A stretch of DNA of 64,000 nucleotides from Anomaloglossus baeobatrachus. Lineage: Eukaryota; Chordata; Amphibia; Anura; Aromobatidae. The DNA lies in contig NC_134354.1 in NCBI RefSeq assembly GCF_048569485.1, positions 682,805,637 to 682,869,636 on the forward strand. The letters run 5' to 3'. Made by a program: the position numbers and the translations under genes. The notes beneath the pieces were generated by a model. That model worked only from the letters and a program-made list of their open reading frames with translations, did no database searches and was not told where the DNA came from. Shown in pieces: positions 22,175 to 34,275 of the stretch (position 1 is the stretch's first letter; the number at the start of each line of letters is the position of its first letter).

Positions 22175-23565
22175 AGAAAAAAAGTATTGAACACGCTTAC
22201 AGAAATTTATTTAATACTTTGCACAAAAGAGTTTGTTGGTGATGACATCTTCAAGACTTCTCCTGTATGGAGAAACTAGTTGCATGCATTGCTCAGGTGT
22301 AGTTTTGGCCCCTTTTTCCATGCATACACTTCAAATCCCAAAGGTTCCCTGGGCTCCTTCTATGAACTCTAAGGGGTACTTTGCACGTTGCGACATCGCT
22401 AGCATTGGCTAGCGATGCCGAGCATGATAGTACCCGCCCCCGTCGCACCTGTGATATCTTGTGATAGCTGCCGTAGTGAACATTATCACTACGGCAGCTT
22501 CACACGCACTTACCTGCCCTGCGACGTCGCTCTGGCCGGCGACCCGCCTCCTTCCTAAGGGGGCGGGTCGTGCGGCGTCACAGCGACGTCACACGGCAGG
22601 CGGCCAATGGAAGCAGAGGGGCGGAGATGAGTGGGACGTAAACATCCCGTCCACCTCCTTTCTTCCGCATAGCTGTTGGAGGCAGGTAAGGAGATGTTCC
22701 TCGCTCCTGTGGCTTCACACACAGCGATGTGTGCTGCTGCAGGAACGAGGAACAACATCGTATTTCCTATTGGTGCGACATTATGAAAATGACCGACGCT
22801 ACACAGATCACCGATTTTTGATGCTTTTGCGATCGTTTATCCATGCATCTAGGCTTTACATGTTGCGACGTCGTTACCAGCGCTGGATGTGCGTCACTTT
22901 CGATTTGACCCCGACGATATCGCAGTAGCGATGTCGCAGCGTGCAAAATACCCCTAAGTGTTAATTCCTTCAATACATCTTCAATTGGATTCAGGTCAGG
23001 TGATCAGTTTGGCCATTCTAGCATGTTTATTTTTTTTTCTCTGAAACCAATTGAGAGTTTCATTGTCTGTGTGTTTGGGATCATTGTCTTGTTGAAATGT
23101 CTACCTTCATTTCATCTTCATCATCTTGGTAGATGGTAGGAGGCTCTATCAATAATGTCGCTGTACTGTACATTTGTCCTTTTATTCTTCCTTCATTTAC
23201 GTTAAGTTTGCAATTGCCACATGTTGAAAAACAGCCCCACATTATGATGTTCTCACTTCCAAACGTCACTGTTGATATGGTGTTTTGGGGTGATGTGCAG
23301 TGCTTTTTGCGTCCATACGTGGTGTGTATTATAGCATCCAAAGAGTTCAATTTTGGTCTCATCTGACCAGACTATATTGTCCCAGTATTTCACAGGCTTG
23401 TCTAAATGTTGCTGAGCAAATTTTAAACACACTTGAACATGCTTTTTGTTCAGCAATGGAGTCCTCCATGGTGAGCGGGCATACAGGCCATGGATGTTGC
23501 ATACCAGGAGAACTTAGGCGTAACGTAGTCATGGTCCTATACATGACCAAATAGTCAAAAACAGA
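22175..23565 (-). pseudogene. Tc1-like transposase relic, split by a MITE
   Basis: The minus strand encodes the 3' half of a Tc1 transposase: VWSDETKIELFG (with the DDE aspartate in SDE), IIMWGCFS and, out of frame, the DPKHT-type region. The SPDLNPIE-type box is decayed. A full Tc1 protein is about 340 residues, and the N-terminal DNA-binding domain is missing here. Frames shift several times. The left part carries a Tc1-type 3' end (AAAAAAGTATTGAACACGC). A 582-bp MITE at 22373-22954 interrupts it, so the Tc1 copy is older than the MITE insertion. Confidence 0.8.
22373..22954. mobile_element. Harbinger-like MITE, 582 bp (copy 2), nested in Tc1
   Basis: The ends GGGGTACTTTGCACG and CGTGCAAAATACCCC are inverted and flanked by TAA on both sides (22370-22372, 22955-22957). 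The core hairpin and GGAGGGGCGGAGATGAG word match copy 1 in the same orientation. It splits the Tc1 relic cleanly. The 155-codon plus-strand frame across it is a by-product of GC-rich sequence. Confidence 0.85.
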
Positions 23566-23866
23566 TCAAGACAACTTCTTGCAAAAATATAAAAAGTGTT
23601 TATTACATAAATCAATAACAAGAAGTGACATACAACAACAAGAGTCAATAAATCGTACGACAATTAATCAGGCTTTTAAGGAGTGTCACTGATGGTAAAT
23701 CACATAGGGCCCACACCCCACATGTGGCGAGAGTTTCTATAAGTGAACAGTGTTAGATAATTACATGGGTAAACCCAGTATGGATAAATAACATTGCTGA
23801 AGTATAACAGCTCTAGACACGTCTATACAACAATGTTACCATATATTACAAACAGCCGTAGGCTAA

Positions 23867-24442
23867 GGGGCACTTTGCAGGTGCGATGTCGGTGGGGTCA
23901 AATTGAAAGTGACGCACATCCGGCATCGCAGGCGATATCGTAGTGTGTAAATCCTAGATGATACGATTAACGAGCGCAAAAGCGTCGTAATCGTATCATC
24001 GGTGTAGCATCGGCGAATTCCATAATTACGCTGACGCGACGGTCCGATGTTGTTCCTCGCTCCTGAGGCAGCACACATCGCTGTGTGTGAAGTCGCAGGA
24101 GCGAGGAACATCTCCTACCTGCGTCACCGCGGCTCCCGTAGGATGTGCGGAAGGAAGGAGGTGGGCGGGATGTTTACATCCCGCTCATCTCCGCCCCTCC
24201 GTTCCTATTGGCCGCCTGCTGCGTGACGTCGCAGTGACGCTGCACGACCTACCCCCTTAACAAGGAGGCGGTTCACCAGCCAGAGCGACGTCGCACGCCA
24301 GGTGAGTACATGTGAAGCTGCCGTAGCGATAATATTCGCTACGGTAGATATCCCAATGATATCGCAGCTGCGACGGGGGCGGGGACTACCGCGCTCGGCA
24401 TCGCAGCATCGGCTTGCAATGTCGCAGCGTGCAAAGTACCCC
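23867..24442. mobile_element. Harbinger-like MITE, 576 bp (copy 3)
   Basis: The ends GGGGCACTTTGCA and TGCAAAGTACCCC are flanked by TAA on both sides (23864-23866, 24443-24445). The interior is in the reverse orientation to copies 1 and 2 (CATCTCCGCCCCTCC at about 24186). The same GAGCGAGGAACA hairpin is present. It is non-coding. Confidence 0.85.
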
Positions 24443-24609
24443 TAAATGTAGAGACTCTATAGAATAAAGGCTGTAGACATGTATATGGAATATTATTACC
24501 ATACATTGGGAAGCGGCCATAGGCTAGAGTGAGGACTCGATAAAGGGACTCACAAATAGTAATTACTCCAGATTACCAACATACTAATAACCTAAACCTA
24601 TGAGCCAAA

Positions 24610-25582
24610 CCATAATGATCATTCACTCACCCATAGTGGCTAGTGGTGCCCAAGAAAAACAGAGGAGTTTGTGACGCCACCTGCGGGTTGCGGTAAAGGG
24701 GAGTACCGCCGCTGCTGGATGGAGGACTGGGGAAGATGGTACGGAGTAGCTGGATGGCAGGTCCCTCCGCAGGTAGGGAGGTCCCGGTGCTCGGGTGGAG
24801 TGGATGGGATGGTAGGCTGGGTACAGGGGCAGCTTTTTACTCCCTGTTGGATCCACAGTACTGCAGAATAAAAGAGGCACACACGCTGCTGAACCAAGTC
24901 TCTGTGAGTCACTGCTGCTCTTAGGGATCACGTCCAGGTCCCGTGCCCCAGATGTCATTAGTGAGCCAGTGCATGCTTCCGTGCACAGTGCTTCTGTCTG
25001 GAGTCCCTACAGTCTGGAACTATCAGGAACAGTCCTTCTGTTATTTAGGCGAAGTCCTTACCTTTGGGAGCTGGCACGCGGGACCTTAGCGGGCTGTCTG
25101 TATAGGAGACCCCGTCCCCCTCAGTGTGCTGTCGCCTCAAACCTCTGGGCTCATGAGGAAGGTCCCTGAAGGCCCCCTACCACAGCAGGTCAATTATTGG
25201 GTCACATAGAGCTTCTCCCCAATCTAGGGTCCTGGCACCCTGTCGTGCTCGGCACCAGTCAGTCGTTATCACTAGCTGAGGCTGGCTGCCATCTCCTCTG
25301 GCCCTGGGTCACTGCTTGCAACCCAACACAAGTCACTTCAGGGAGCTCCAACCCTCTCCAGCTCCTCACACTTCGGGAGCTCCCTCTACACTGTCTGCTG
25401 ACTTGGTTCCTCCCACTAGTCTGCCTGACAGTCATGGTGTGAGGTGCATGTTGGGGTTTGTAGTGCAGATGGTATGACACCTGTATCTGGGTTCCTGGAA
25501 CCACGGGGGGGGGTGGGCCCTGCACCATGAAAGGAAAGGATGCAGTTCCCTGTGACACCCTGATATAGTCAGAGGCGTCACA
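24610..25582 (-). mobile_element. Ty3/Gypsy-type solo LTR, truncated
   Basis: The fossil LTR carries GTGACGCCACCTGCGGG, ACCGCCGCTGCTG, a CCCTCCGCAGGTAGG word, GGATGCAGTTCCCTGTG and the terminal GGCGTCACA. Much of this order recurs in the LTR at 57381-58240, so the two are subfamily relatives. The left end lacks a clear TG terminus and no target duplication was found. No internal genes accompany it. Confidence 0.6.
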
Positions 25583-25809
25583 CGAAGAATGTCCTTTGTT
25601 GCCTATAGCAACCATTCACAGCTGCTATTAATAACCTGTAGTTCCCAGCTCCATTCACTTTAATGTAAGCAGGTTTTTTTTCAAATAACTGTAAAGTGTG
25701 AGGTTAAATTTTCCCCTCTAAACATAGTCTATGGTGTACCCTAAGTCAAATGAGATGGCTGTGTAAATTTTCGGGATTGTAAATGCAACGGTGCGGATTC
25801 CTTTAGCGG

Positions 25810-25851
<42 letters not shown>

Positions 25852-27131
25852 ACAAACACATACATATTAGATGATGGCACACTGTGTAACAATGAAGTTA
25901 TTTCTCAAAGGTGTTGATGGTAATGGGATGACTTCTAGTTAGTTTTTCTATTTCTAAACAAAGCACACAGAATTAAATTGGCATACACCCCACATTCTGC
26001 TTGTCCGGATAAGATTACATTTTGAGGCTAGCCATCTTGTTAATGTAACTGACTTATTCATTAAGCATTGTCATATTAAATGCATTACTATAACATTATT
26101 GAACCATTAGCATTAAGTGAATTAAACTAAACTACAGTACTGCATCTGATGTGACAAGCAAAAAAAGATCCAAGGTAGGAGATCTGCTATTTATGCACAC
26201 TTGTGTCTTCTGAGCTATACATAAAGTCTGTTAGCAAATGACTCATTTTGCTGGGCAGCACCTAAAAGTAATCTATTTATGTCATTATCAAGTTACCTCA
26301 AATGCACCACACCTAAAATGTTGTTTTTTGTGTGTATTCGAGTCACACAGTTCATGTTACTGGAGAGATAACAGGATTTTATCTCCTTCTCCCCACCCAT
26401 GAGCCATTTTGGCATAGCCTATAATATACGCCTTGATTATTTTTGGCCTCAAGATGCCTGGTCATTGGAATTTTCTTTAAAATAGTTTTAACAAGTCCTG
26501 AAAACATGAAAGAGCAGCTCTTCATGAAAAGTCAAACTTTTATATGTTTAAAGGGGAATTATACCGTTAAGTAACTTTTCAGAATGAGATGTTTTGTGTG
26601 TATATGAGAAATAAGCTGCTGGGTATGTACATGAGTAATAACATTAAGTTTGGTCATTATGTGACATATATTTGACAATGGTTTTACTATCTGTAGGCTC
26701 TGTCTCTAATTTGCAATTGACTCTGAGCTAGTGGGTGTATACTAGCTGCTATGCTGTCTCCCATACACTAAACACACAGAGGTATTCCTGCTCTTTTTCC
26801 TATGATAGCACACAGACCAGGGGCTGACATATTATTGGTGTAATCTGTGCAGCAGCAGAGGGGCCCAAGAGGTAAGGGGGCCTCTTCCACCTCCAAAGAT
26901 GGTTTAATTGTCCAGTATAGTAAGATATTGAGCTTCAAATGGCCCACATATAGTTCTTGCACAGAGACCTCCTATGTTTGTGTCCGGCATTAACACAAAG
27001 CATAGAGAAGATTCTAAAGCAGTACTGAGCAGTGTAAATGTGATTCCATCTCTGAGGTTAAGCTAGCTAGAATCCGCACAATCATTTTCCTCCTTTTTGC
27101 TCTTCCCCTTTCCCCCTTTCAATGTGATGTG
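25583..27131. other. Spacer with a (CA)n microsatellite
   Basis: A pure CA run lies at about 25807-25845, trailing to 25865. The rest is AT-rich with no recognised gene or inverted repeat. Short minus-strand frames such as 26768-26962 have no known domain. Confidence 0.55.
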
Positions 27132-27134
27132 TAA

Positions 27135-27613
27135 GGCTGCTTTCACACATCCGGTTTTAGCAGTGCGGCTAAATCCGGCTCTAAAACCTATGCAACGGAT
27201 GCGGCGAAAAAAACTCATCCTTTGCATAAGTTTTTACATGCAGCCCGTCCGGTTTTTGCCGGTTGCGGCACGCTACTGAGCATGCGCAGTGCAAAAAAAA
27301 CGCATGCGGCGGCCGGATGCGGTTTTTGCCGCATCCGGCGTCCATAGGCATGCATTGGAAAAAGTGGCGCGATGCGTTTTTTTTGGCCGGACAAAAAAAC
27401 GTGCCAGGCAACATTCCATCCGGCCGCCGCATGGGCTAAATATGCCGCATCTGGCAACAACCGGACCGAACGCAAGGCCATGCGGCACAATCCGGCACTA
27501 ATGAAAGTCTATGCGGAAAAAACGCAACCGGCAGCAAAAAAAAAACTGTTGCGTTTTTTCTGCAAAGCGCCGTATTGTGCCGCACTGGAAAAACCGGATG
27601 TGTGAAAGCAGCC
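27135..27613. mobile_element. Harbinger-like MITE, 479 bp, GGCTGCTTTCACAC family
   Basis: The ends GGCTGCTTTCACACATCCGG and CCGGATGTGTGAAAGCAGCC are perfect inverted repeats, flanked by TAA on both sides (27132-27134, 27614-27616). The interior is rich in GCCGCATCCGG and TTTTTGCCG words on both strands, so nearly the whole element can fold on itself. The short frames on both strands are by-products of this symmetry. A second copy is at 60049-60473. Confidence 0.9.
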
Positions 27614-27616
27614 TAA

Positions 27617-28634
27617 CCTGACAGCTCGCTTTGATAGTAGTCCATTTATTATTGAGCAAGATGGTTTTGAGTTATTTTTTTTCCGAGTAGACATAAATGC
27701 AGGAGGTGGCAAGGAAAGAAGTGTCTCATAAGTAGAGGAAGAAGGAGATTTCTTTGAGGAGATACTGTATATTACAAACTTTCTTATATTTGCTTGTATC
27801 CATTAATGCAAAGTTTGTTGTAAGTTCAGTTTTCATTTAAGATTGTTTCAAGGGGTACATATTATGTTAACTTTTCCCTTTACCAAAACAGTCATAGAGC
27901 TATTAGTATAAAATACAATGTATTTCCTTAAGCAATCTCAAAATCCTACATATAAAGGGATCCTTATCCTTTTATTTGGTTGTCTTTATAGGAAAACTCA
28001 GTCTTCGGTACTTTCCTGTACAGCTGTTGAGAAGTTATATGCCTACTTAAGCAACCCTGACGCAAAGAGGAAACCTTTCTGCCTTTTGTTGGGTGACTGA
28101 ATCTTATAGATATGTTGTAATTCGTGATAAGTGAGCATTACTGTCACATGTGTGTCACGGGTGACAGACAGTCATGTGATGTCCAGCAATAGAAGGTCAC
28201 AGAGTTTGGCTGCACAAAATGCACCCTGACTTTCTATTATTCCTGCTGTTATTATTCAGTGTACTAGGTAGCGCCTCTGCTGGATTTTCATTCCTTTCCC
28301 TCTAGGACCCAGTGGAGATTCTCTTTCCTTAAGCTGCTAATCATGTGTATTTCCCCTTGGGTTTAAATACTCTCATTTTCCCTGGACTTGTGCTGGTGAT
28401 ATTCAGTTCCCTCACAAGCTCTGGATGCAAGCAGGCGGCTTCCACTCATCTGTAGAATTGTTGCTGCTCTCTGCTGAACTTCTTCCTGAGGCATCTGGAG
28501 ATAAGTTATTTATGCTCTTTCCCCATGTGTGTGCTCCTTGTGTCTTCTTTAGTGTTTATGGGGTTGACGAAGAGCTCAGCCCACTCATTCGCTTATCTAG
28601 GGCACAGCTCTAGGGTCAGGTATTCGGTATGGCG
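27617..28634. other. Spacer, no gene seen
   Basis: This is ordinary AT-rich sequence. Short plus-strand frames (27918-28100, 28425-28613) have no recognisable domain, and no repeat or inverted structure stands out. Confidence 0.5.
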
Positions 28635-28965
28635 CATAGGTGCAGACAGAATCGGACTGGCTACTGGAGGAACTGCCAGTAATACCAGTCCTGGCTGCGG
28701 TTACCTGGATTGAACTCCGGAGCTCTCATCTGAGCTCCGGAGTGCAGCCTGGACTGAACTCAGGGTTTGCAGGACTGAACTGCGAGTGCCGACTGATTCC
28801 CTGCCAATTGCGGTTCAGTTCATGTCACAGCTGAGGACAGGCCGGGCTGAACTGTGTAGCTCAGTTGACAGCTCCGGAGTTCAATCCAGGTAACCGCAGC
28901 CAGGACTGGTATTACTGGTGGTTCCTCCGGTAGCCAGTTCGACTCTGGGTGCGGAACCTATCTAC
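28635..28965. repeat. Foldback repeat, about 330 bp
   Basis: The left arm (about 28635-28736) contains GACTGGCTACTGGAGGAACT and CCAGTCCTGGCTGCGGTTAC, then TGGATTGAACTCCGGAGCT. The right arm (about 28870-28965) is its reverse complement at high identity. The central loop itself holds CTCCGGAGCTC words. The termini are not sharp and no target duplication was identified, so this may be a MITE or a host inverted duplication. Confidence 0.7.
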
Positions 28966-29085
28966 GGTGGTGAGAGATCCTAGGGGCCAGCGGTAGGTTT
29001 GATCAGGGGTCATCATCTCCCCCTACCCTAGACAAAGGTTTTCCCTTCCCTTTCGCCATTTGCTAGGTACTCCCCCGTACCTAGG

Positions 29086-29268
29086 GTGAAAACTACCATG
29101 TTTAGTACTCATAACGAGCGGTTGGATGCTCGTATGGGCGTGACTCAAGTACCTGAATTCCCCATTGACTTTCATTATAATCGGATACTTGAGTCGCTCT
29201 CATCCGAGCATTATCTGCTGGTTACGAGTACCGAGCACCCGAGCATGGTAGTGCTCGCTCATCATTAG
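29086..29268. mobile_element. Short foldback MITE
   Basis: ACTACCATGTTTAGTACTCATAAC at the left is mirrored by GTTACGAGTACCGAGCAC then GAGCATGGTAGT at the right, giving imperfect arms of about 45 bp around CCCATTGACTTTCATTATAAT. The plus-strand frame of 60 codons across it is not a gene. The family is unknown to me. Confidence 0.55.
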
Positions 29269-30161
29269 TTGCAATCACTTACAAATTTGTTCAGTCCAAA
29301 TATTTAGCTTACAGTTTTTGACATATAGTAGAGGATTCTTAAAATCTGTGACATTAGTAATTAAGATATGTGTTATATGTATAAAAAGAAGAGGCAACAA
29401 GGGATGTAACTCTTGACTAATCTAACAGTGAATTTCCTATTCTTTGCATTTGGAACACAATCTTACCGATTCCTATAGGCAACATTTCATTTCAAATTTT
29501 AGAAACATCTTTGTTGTTGCTATATCATTATAAATTGGCCCAGCATGGACTATGAAATATTGAGCGAAAGACATATTCTTTATTTCCTAACAAAATAAAG
29601 AAAATGCAAGAACTATAGTATCCACGAGGGCCAACTGCATGAAAAATAAACATTCTCTCCCGCTGCAGAGCAAACAGGCCTTATGAGCTCTCTGGTTTCA
29701 AGATCCAAGTTCTTTAGATAAAAGTCTTGGAAACTCATACTCCAGATTCCTTTCACAGTGTGCGGGAGCTCAGCTCTCCAACAACACATACACACATGAA
29801 CAGAATTTATCGTGTATCCACTGGCTTATTTTGTCACAAAGTATCGTAAAGCAGACTCCTGGAGCCCACCAAGTATTAGTTAATGAACAATAATCCTTAT
29901 GTACTGAATTTGCTGTGATTAGTGGGCAATTAAATCAATCTCAGCATTTTTTTCCTTTAAATGTTTTCACTTTTGTGTGCTTGTTATCAGGAATTTCTGG
30001 ACTGTGTAGCGCCAAAGTGCCTGGTCCTCCCCACACATCCACCTGTCTGCCGCAGTCAGGGATGGCAGTAACAGAAAATGGTTATGCTTCTGTACCAGTT
30101 TGAAAAGACGGAAATTTTAAAATAAAAAACATCAAAGTCCATTGGAGGTTTGTCTTTGTCT
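29269..30161. other. Spacer, no gene seen
   Basis: AT-rich DNA with no recognised coding or repeat content. Frames at 29613-29795 (minus) and 29915-30103 (plus) are short and featureless. Confidence 0.5.
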
Positions 30162-30164
30162 TTA

Positions 30165-30690
30165 GGGTACTTTACACACAACGATATCGCTAACAATGTA
30201 TCGTCGGGATCATGGTGTTCGTGACGCACATCCGGCGCCGTTAGTGACATCGTTGTGTGTGACTAAAAGGAGCGACGATCAACGATCGCAAAAACGTCAA
30301 AAATCGTTCACACGTCGCTCCTTATCATAATATCGTTGGTGGTGCATGCCGCTGGTTGTTCGTCGTTCCTGCGGCATCACACATCGCTGTGTGTGACACC
30401 GCAAGAACGACGAACATCTCCTTACCTGCATCAACCGGCAATGAGGAAGGAAGGAGGTGGGCGGCATGTTCCGGCCGCTCATCTCCGCCCCTCCTCTGCT
30501 ATTGGGCGGCCGCTTAGTGACACCTCTGTGACGCCGAACGAACCGCCCCCTTAAAGGAGAGATTGTTCGGTGTCTCCAGCAACGTCGCTAAGCAGGTATG
30601 TGCGCGTGACGCTGCTGTAGCGATATTGTTTGCTACGGCAGCGATCACCCCCATGCCGAAACAGCGACGTGAGCGGGTGCTATCGCTAGC
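30165..30690. mobile_element. Harbinger-like MITE (copy 4), right end truncated
   Basis: The left end GGGTACTTTACACACAACG follows TTA at 30162-30164. The interior shares the GTTCGTCGTTCCTGCGGC/GCAAGAACGACGAAC hairpin and the CATCTCCGCCCCTCC word with the other copies. The expected right terminus is absent, and family sequence stops near GCTATCGCTAGCA at about 30690. Confidence 0.75.
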
Positions 30691-30894
30691 ACAGAGTCCA
30701 TCTCTCTGCACAACTATTCCAATGACAGCCACTGGCCAATCCGAGACAAGCAACTGACGCATATGAGTAGTTGTGCAAATTAAAGCAGTGGGGTCCCATT
30801 GATTCTTATGGGGGCTGCTGTCTGGATTCTATTATGTGTCAGTTTTTAGAGCAGAAAAAAAAGTGCAGCACGAGGACCTTTTTATTTTTCATTA

Positions 30895-31765
30895 CAAAAA
30901 TTGACACTCTTGCGCCTGCACCTGAAGAACATCTCTAGAATCCGCCCCTTTTTCACCATGGAAACAATAAAAACCTTCACTATGGCCCTAATCCACTCCC
31001 GCCTTGACTACTTCAATTCTCTATTAATTGGACTACCCCTAACTAGACTCTCTCCTCTACAATCCATCCTTAATGCAGCAGCCAGGGTCACCTATCTGGC
31101 TAACCGTTACTCGGATGCTTCCACTCTGTGCCAGTCATTGCACTGGCTGCCCATATATCACAGGATCCAATTTAAATAGCTTGTTCTCACTCACAAAGCT
31201 CTCCACAGTGCAGCAACCCCCCACAGCTCCACCCTCATCTCTGTCTATCACCCTACCCATTTTCTACGTTCTGAAAACGACGTCCGACTAACATCTACAC
31301 TAATTCGAACCTCCCACACCTGGATACAAGACTTCTCCCGAGCTGCACCAATCCTCTGGAATACTCTACCCCAAGAAATTAGGATGAATCACAACTTACT
31401 CAGCTTCAGACGCTGCCTAAAAACACATCTTGAATCAAATTCAATTCAGACAGTCTCTCCACGACTTCTCAAACCATAACTCCCTGTTAAACTGCACCAC
31501 ACCCAAAAGCATCTCAAAGTTTTGGCTGACTGGTTCGGGCAGCCTTTATCTATTCCTCATTTCTTTGAAATGGCTGGATTGTCCTTGCAAATAAGCACCT
31601 GTACCTTCTCCCCTGTCCCTCCCACATCATTGTAGATTGTAAGCTCTCGCGAGCAGGGTTGTCTTTTTTTGCTCTAATCATTGTATTTTCTATAACTGTT
31701 ACTAGTTTGTATATGACCCTCCTGAATTGTAAAGCGCTGCGGAATATGTTGGCGCTATAGAAATA
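30895..31765 (+). pseudogene. L2-type LINE, 5'-truncated reverse transcriptase end
   Basis: The plus strand encodes the C-terminal end of a LINE reverse transcriptase: LKNISRIRPFF, HSRLDYFNSLLIGLP, LQSILNAAARVTYLANRY and LHWLPIYHRIQFK. A stop follows, then continuing homology (LVLTHKALHSAATPHSSTLI, SHTWIQDFSRAAPILWNTLP) and RRCLKTHL. The endonuclease and catalytic YxDD regions are missing, as expected for a 5'-truncated copy. The 3' end GCGCTGCGGAATATGTTGGC with GCTATAGAAATAAAG, then a TTATTA tail, is the L2 recognition tail. It is non-functional. Confidence 0.85.
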
Positions 31766-31783
31766 AAGATTATTATTATTATT

Positions 31784-31819
<36 letters not shown>

Positions 31820-31820
31820 C
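31766..31820 (+). repeat. (TTA)n/(ATA)n simple repeat at LINE tail
   Basis: About 17 TTA or TAA triplets follow directly on the L2 3' end. The triplet tail is typical of L2 priming and has probably expanded by slippage, since it switches from ATT to AAT phase in the middle. Confidence 0.9.
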
Positions 31821-31961
31821 CAATAATTATCAATGAGGAGCCTCTGCTCCAGTTTACATCAGATAGTAAACCAATCAATTTTGGCCTTCAATTCCATTTG
31901 TCTCTTCCTAAATTGGAACAGACTTATGGACTTCCCCAATAGAGATGTGAGCAGAGCCTTA

Positions 31962-32518
31962 AGCGGGCTTTACACGCTACGATACGATACGTTATTTCTA
32001 GCAATTGCTAGCGATATCGTACGCAAGAACACACGCCCCCGTCGTGCATTCGATATCGTGTGATCGCTACGGCAGCGAACATTATCGCTACGGCAGCGTC
32101 ACACGCACTTACCTGGTCGTCGTCGTCGCTGTGACTGCCGAACACTCCCTCCCTCAAGGGGGAGGTGCGTTCGGCGTCACGGCGACGTCACTAAGCAGCC
32201 GGCCAATCAAAGCGGAGGGGCGGAGATGAGCGGGACGAACATCCCGCCCACCTCCTTCCTTCTTCATTGCGGGCGGGACGCAGGTAAGGAGATGTTCCTC
32301 GCTCCTGCGGTGTCACACACAGCGATGTGTGCTACCGCAGGAACGAGGAACAACTACTATAAACAACCATTAATAATTTTTGGTTTTAGGACGACCTCTC
32401 CATGGTGAACGATTTTCACCACTTTGGTGCGATACTGTTAATGACGTCGGATGTGCGTCACTAACGACGTGACCCCGACGATAAAACATTAACGATATCG
32501 TAGCGTGTAAAGCCCCCT
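31962..32518. mobile_element. Harbinger-like MITE, 557 bp (copy 5)
   Basis: The ends AGCGGGCTTTACACGCTACG and CGTAGCGTGTAAAGCCCCCT are inverted and flanked by TTA on both sides (31959-31961, 32519-32521). The core hairpin GTTCCTCGCTCCTGCGGTGT against CCGCAGGAACGAGGAAC and the GGAGGGGCGGAGATGAGCGG word match the other copies. GCTACGGCAGCGAACATTATC words repeat in the left arm. Confidence 0.85.
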
Positions 32519-32528
32519 TTACACCTTA

Positions 32529-32733
32529 GGCCGGTGTCACAATTGCAAGTGACTCACGCGAGAATCGAGTTGCATCACCTGGCACGGCTGCCGCTCTTCT
32601 GACAGGAGCGTGCAGCTGTGTGTATCTCTATGCAGCTGCACGCTCCTGTCTGGAGAGAGGCAGCCATGCCAGGTGATGCAACTCGATTCTCGAGCGAGTC
32701 ACGCACGAGTCACTCGCAAGTGTGACACCGGCC
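32529..32733. mobile_element. Near-perfect palindromic MITE, 205 bp
   Basis: GGCCGGTGTCACAATTGCAAG and its inverted partner end the element, flanked by TTA (32526-32528, 32734-32736). The arms continue almost unbroken (TCGAGTTGCATCACCTGGCA, GAGCGTGCAGCTG) to a centre at about 32628, so the strand can form a hairpin of about 90 bp. It sits only 7 bp from the TTA of copy 5. Confidence 0.9.
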
Positions 32734-32736
32734 TTA

Positions 32737-34275
32737 GACAAACAGTGCACATACACCTATCACTTACATATCAGACACATGGAGAATATGTCATTTTTCT
32801 CATATCATTGCATAAATATCATTCATTCACATTGTAATAATTACCTGCATACATTTTCACTTCTAGCCCACACCTATGCATCACCCACTTTCAATGCCCC
32901 ACTACCACCATTAATGTAATTTTCTCACAGATAAGCATAATATTGATTGTGAAACGATTCATGCCATTAGATTCATGCTGCCCAAAGTATGAGGAGCATT
33001 CATCAGTGCTGCCTGTGCAATTGCAGCCAGGAACCTCTTACATTGAAATGCTGCGGTTCTTCAGAGAACAGGTAGATTGAAACATACCAGAAGTAGTTTG
33101 CATAAATAGAGAATCGTGATCTTCAACGATAGCGGTGCAAGAAGAAGCCGGCTGGGGACCACATTGGACTAGTCATGCCTCTCCTTATAGTCCACAGCCA
33201 GCTTCTCCCCACACTGCTATAGTTGAGGGACAGATTTTTTTTTTATATGAACCCACATGGTCGGCCTGAAAGTAGTAGTACCAAATGCAGGTCCTTATTG
33301 GCCTCCTTTGCCACTTGAAACTGTATAAATGGGGAGGAAGAGGAGGGTGTAATGGAATATATGGCACATTATTCATCTCACTTACAGAGAAGTGTGATGC
33401 TTCATCTGCCAACCATTCTCCACAGCCAATCCACTTAATCACTTATATAGCGGACTTTCAATTCTGATACTGAAACCTGTATCCATGTTTCCCCTTAGTC
33501 CCTGAGGTTCTGTGCAATAGGGGACTAAGGAAGATATTTCACAAGAACAACTTCTAGTTGATATATTGGATGAGATGAAAAGTCTGACTTTGTACTTAGG
33601 TAACATTGGGGCACTGGAAGTGGTATTGGTGGCATTTTGAGTCAGGGAGAACCTAGAAATAGAAATCAGGCATGGGGACAGGGAGCTCAGGATAGTTACG
33701 ACACTGAGACAACTGTGAGCCAAGTCATGCTGCTGATGATCATTAATCAAATCAGGGTACGGAGGAAGTGATATCATCTGAGGTGGAGGGTGGTGGAGTC
33801 GGCATTAAAGAGTAGAGTTGATGTCCATGCCAAATGATGTTCTAGGGAAGATCTTCTTCGGTGGTAAGGTCGGGAGCAGGTGATTTTGCGACTGATGGTG
33901 ATGGAATGGAGAGTGTCTGACAGCTCTGGTGGTGGCCATTGTAGTGGCGATTGTTATATGCGGGCATATTGAATGTGGATATTATTTTCACGTTGCCTAA
34001 GTTTTAATCTATTGGAGTACAATGTAGGGTCTCCTGTGGGAAAATGAGCTGCCATACGTCCACTAGGAACTATGTCTCTGCCAGAACATAAAACTGTCTG
34101 TTCATGTTGTCAAAGCAAACTGACCAGCAAGATGGAAATGATCAAGCTGTCCTCCTTCTTCTCATGATCTTCTTCCTGGTAGCCAGTCCACATCCACAAT
34201 TAGGACTATTTTCTGGTGTTGTTGCTGTCAGACCCATCATCATCCTTATCTGCTTTACATACTCTTTCTGCTCTC
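32737..34275. other. Spacer with one short hairpin
   Basis: No gene was recognised. Near 33130-33232, GATAGCGGTGCAAGAAGAAGC with GGCTGGGGAC is imperfectly inverted as GTCCACAGCCAGCTTCTCCC with ACACTGCTAT, a hairpin of about 100 nt. Minus-strand frames (33439-33777, 34142-34390) have no known domain. Confidence 0.45.

Noticed and set aside
22461-22928. 155-codon plus-strand frame
   Set aside because: It lies entirely within a MITE. The GC-rich palindromic interior explains the lack of stops.
27181-27605. Several overlapping frames on both strands
   Set aside because: They fall in the self-complementary interior of a MITE, and equivalent frames appear in the second copy at 60013-60476.
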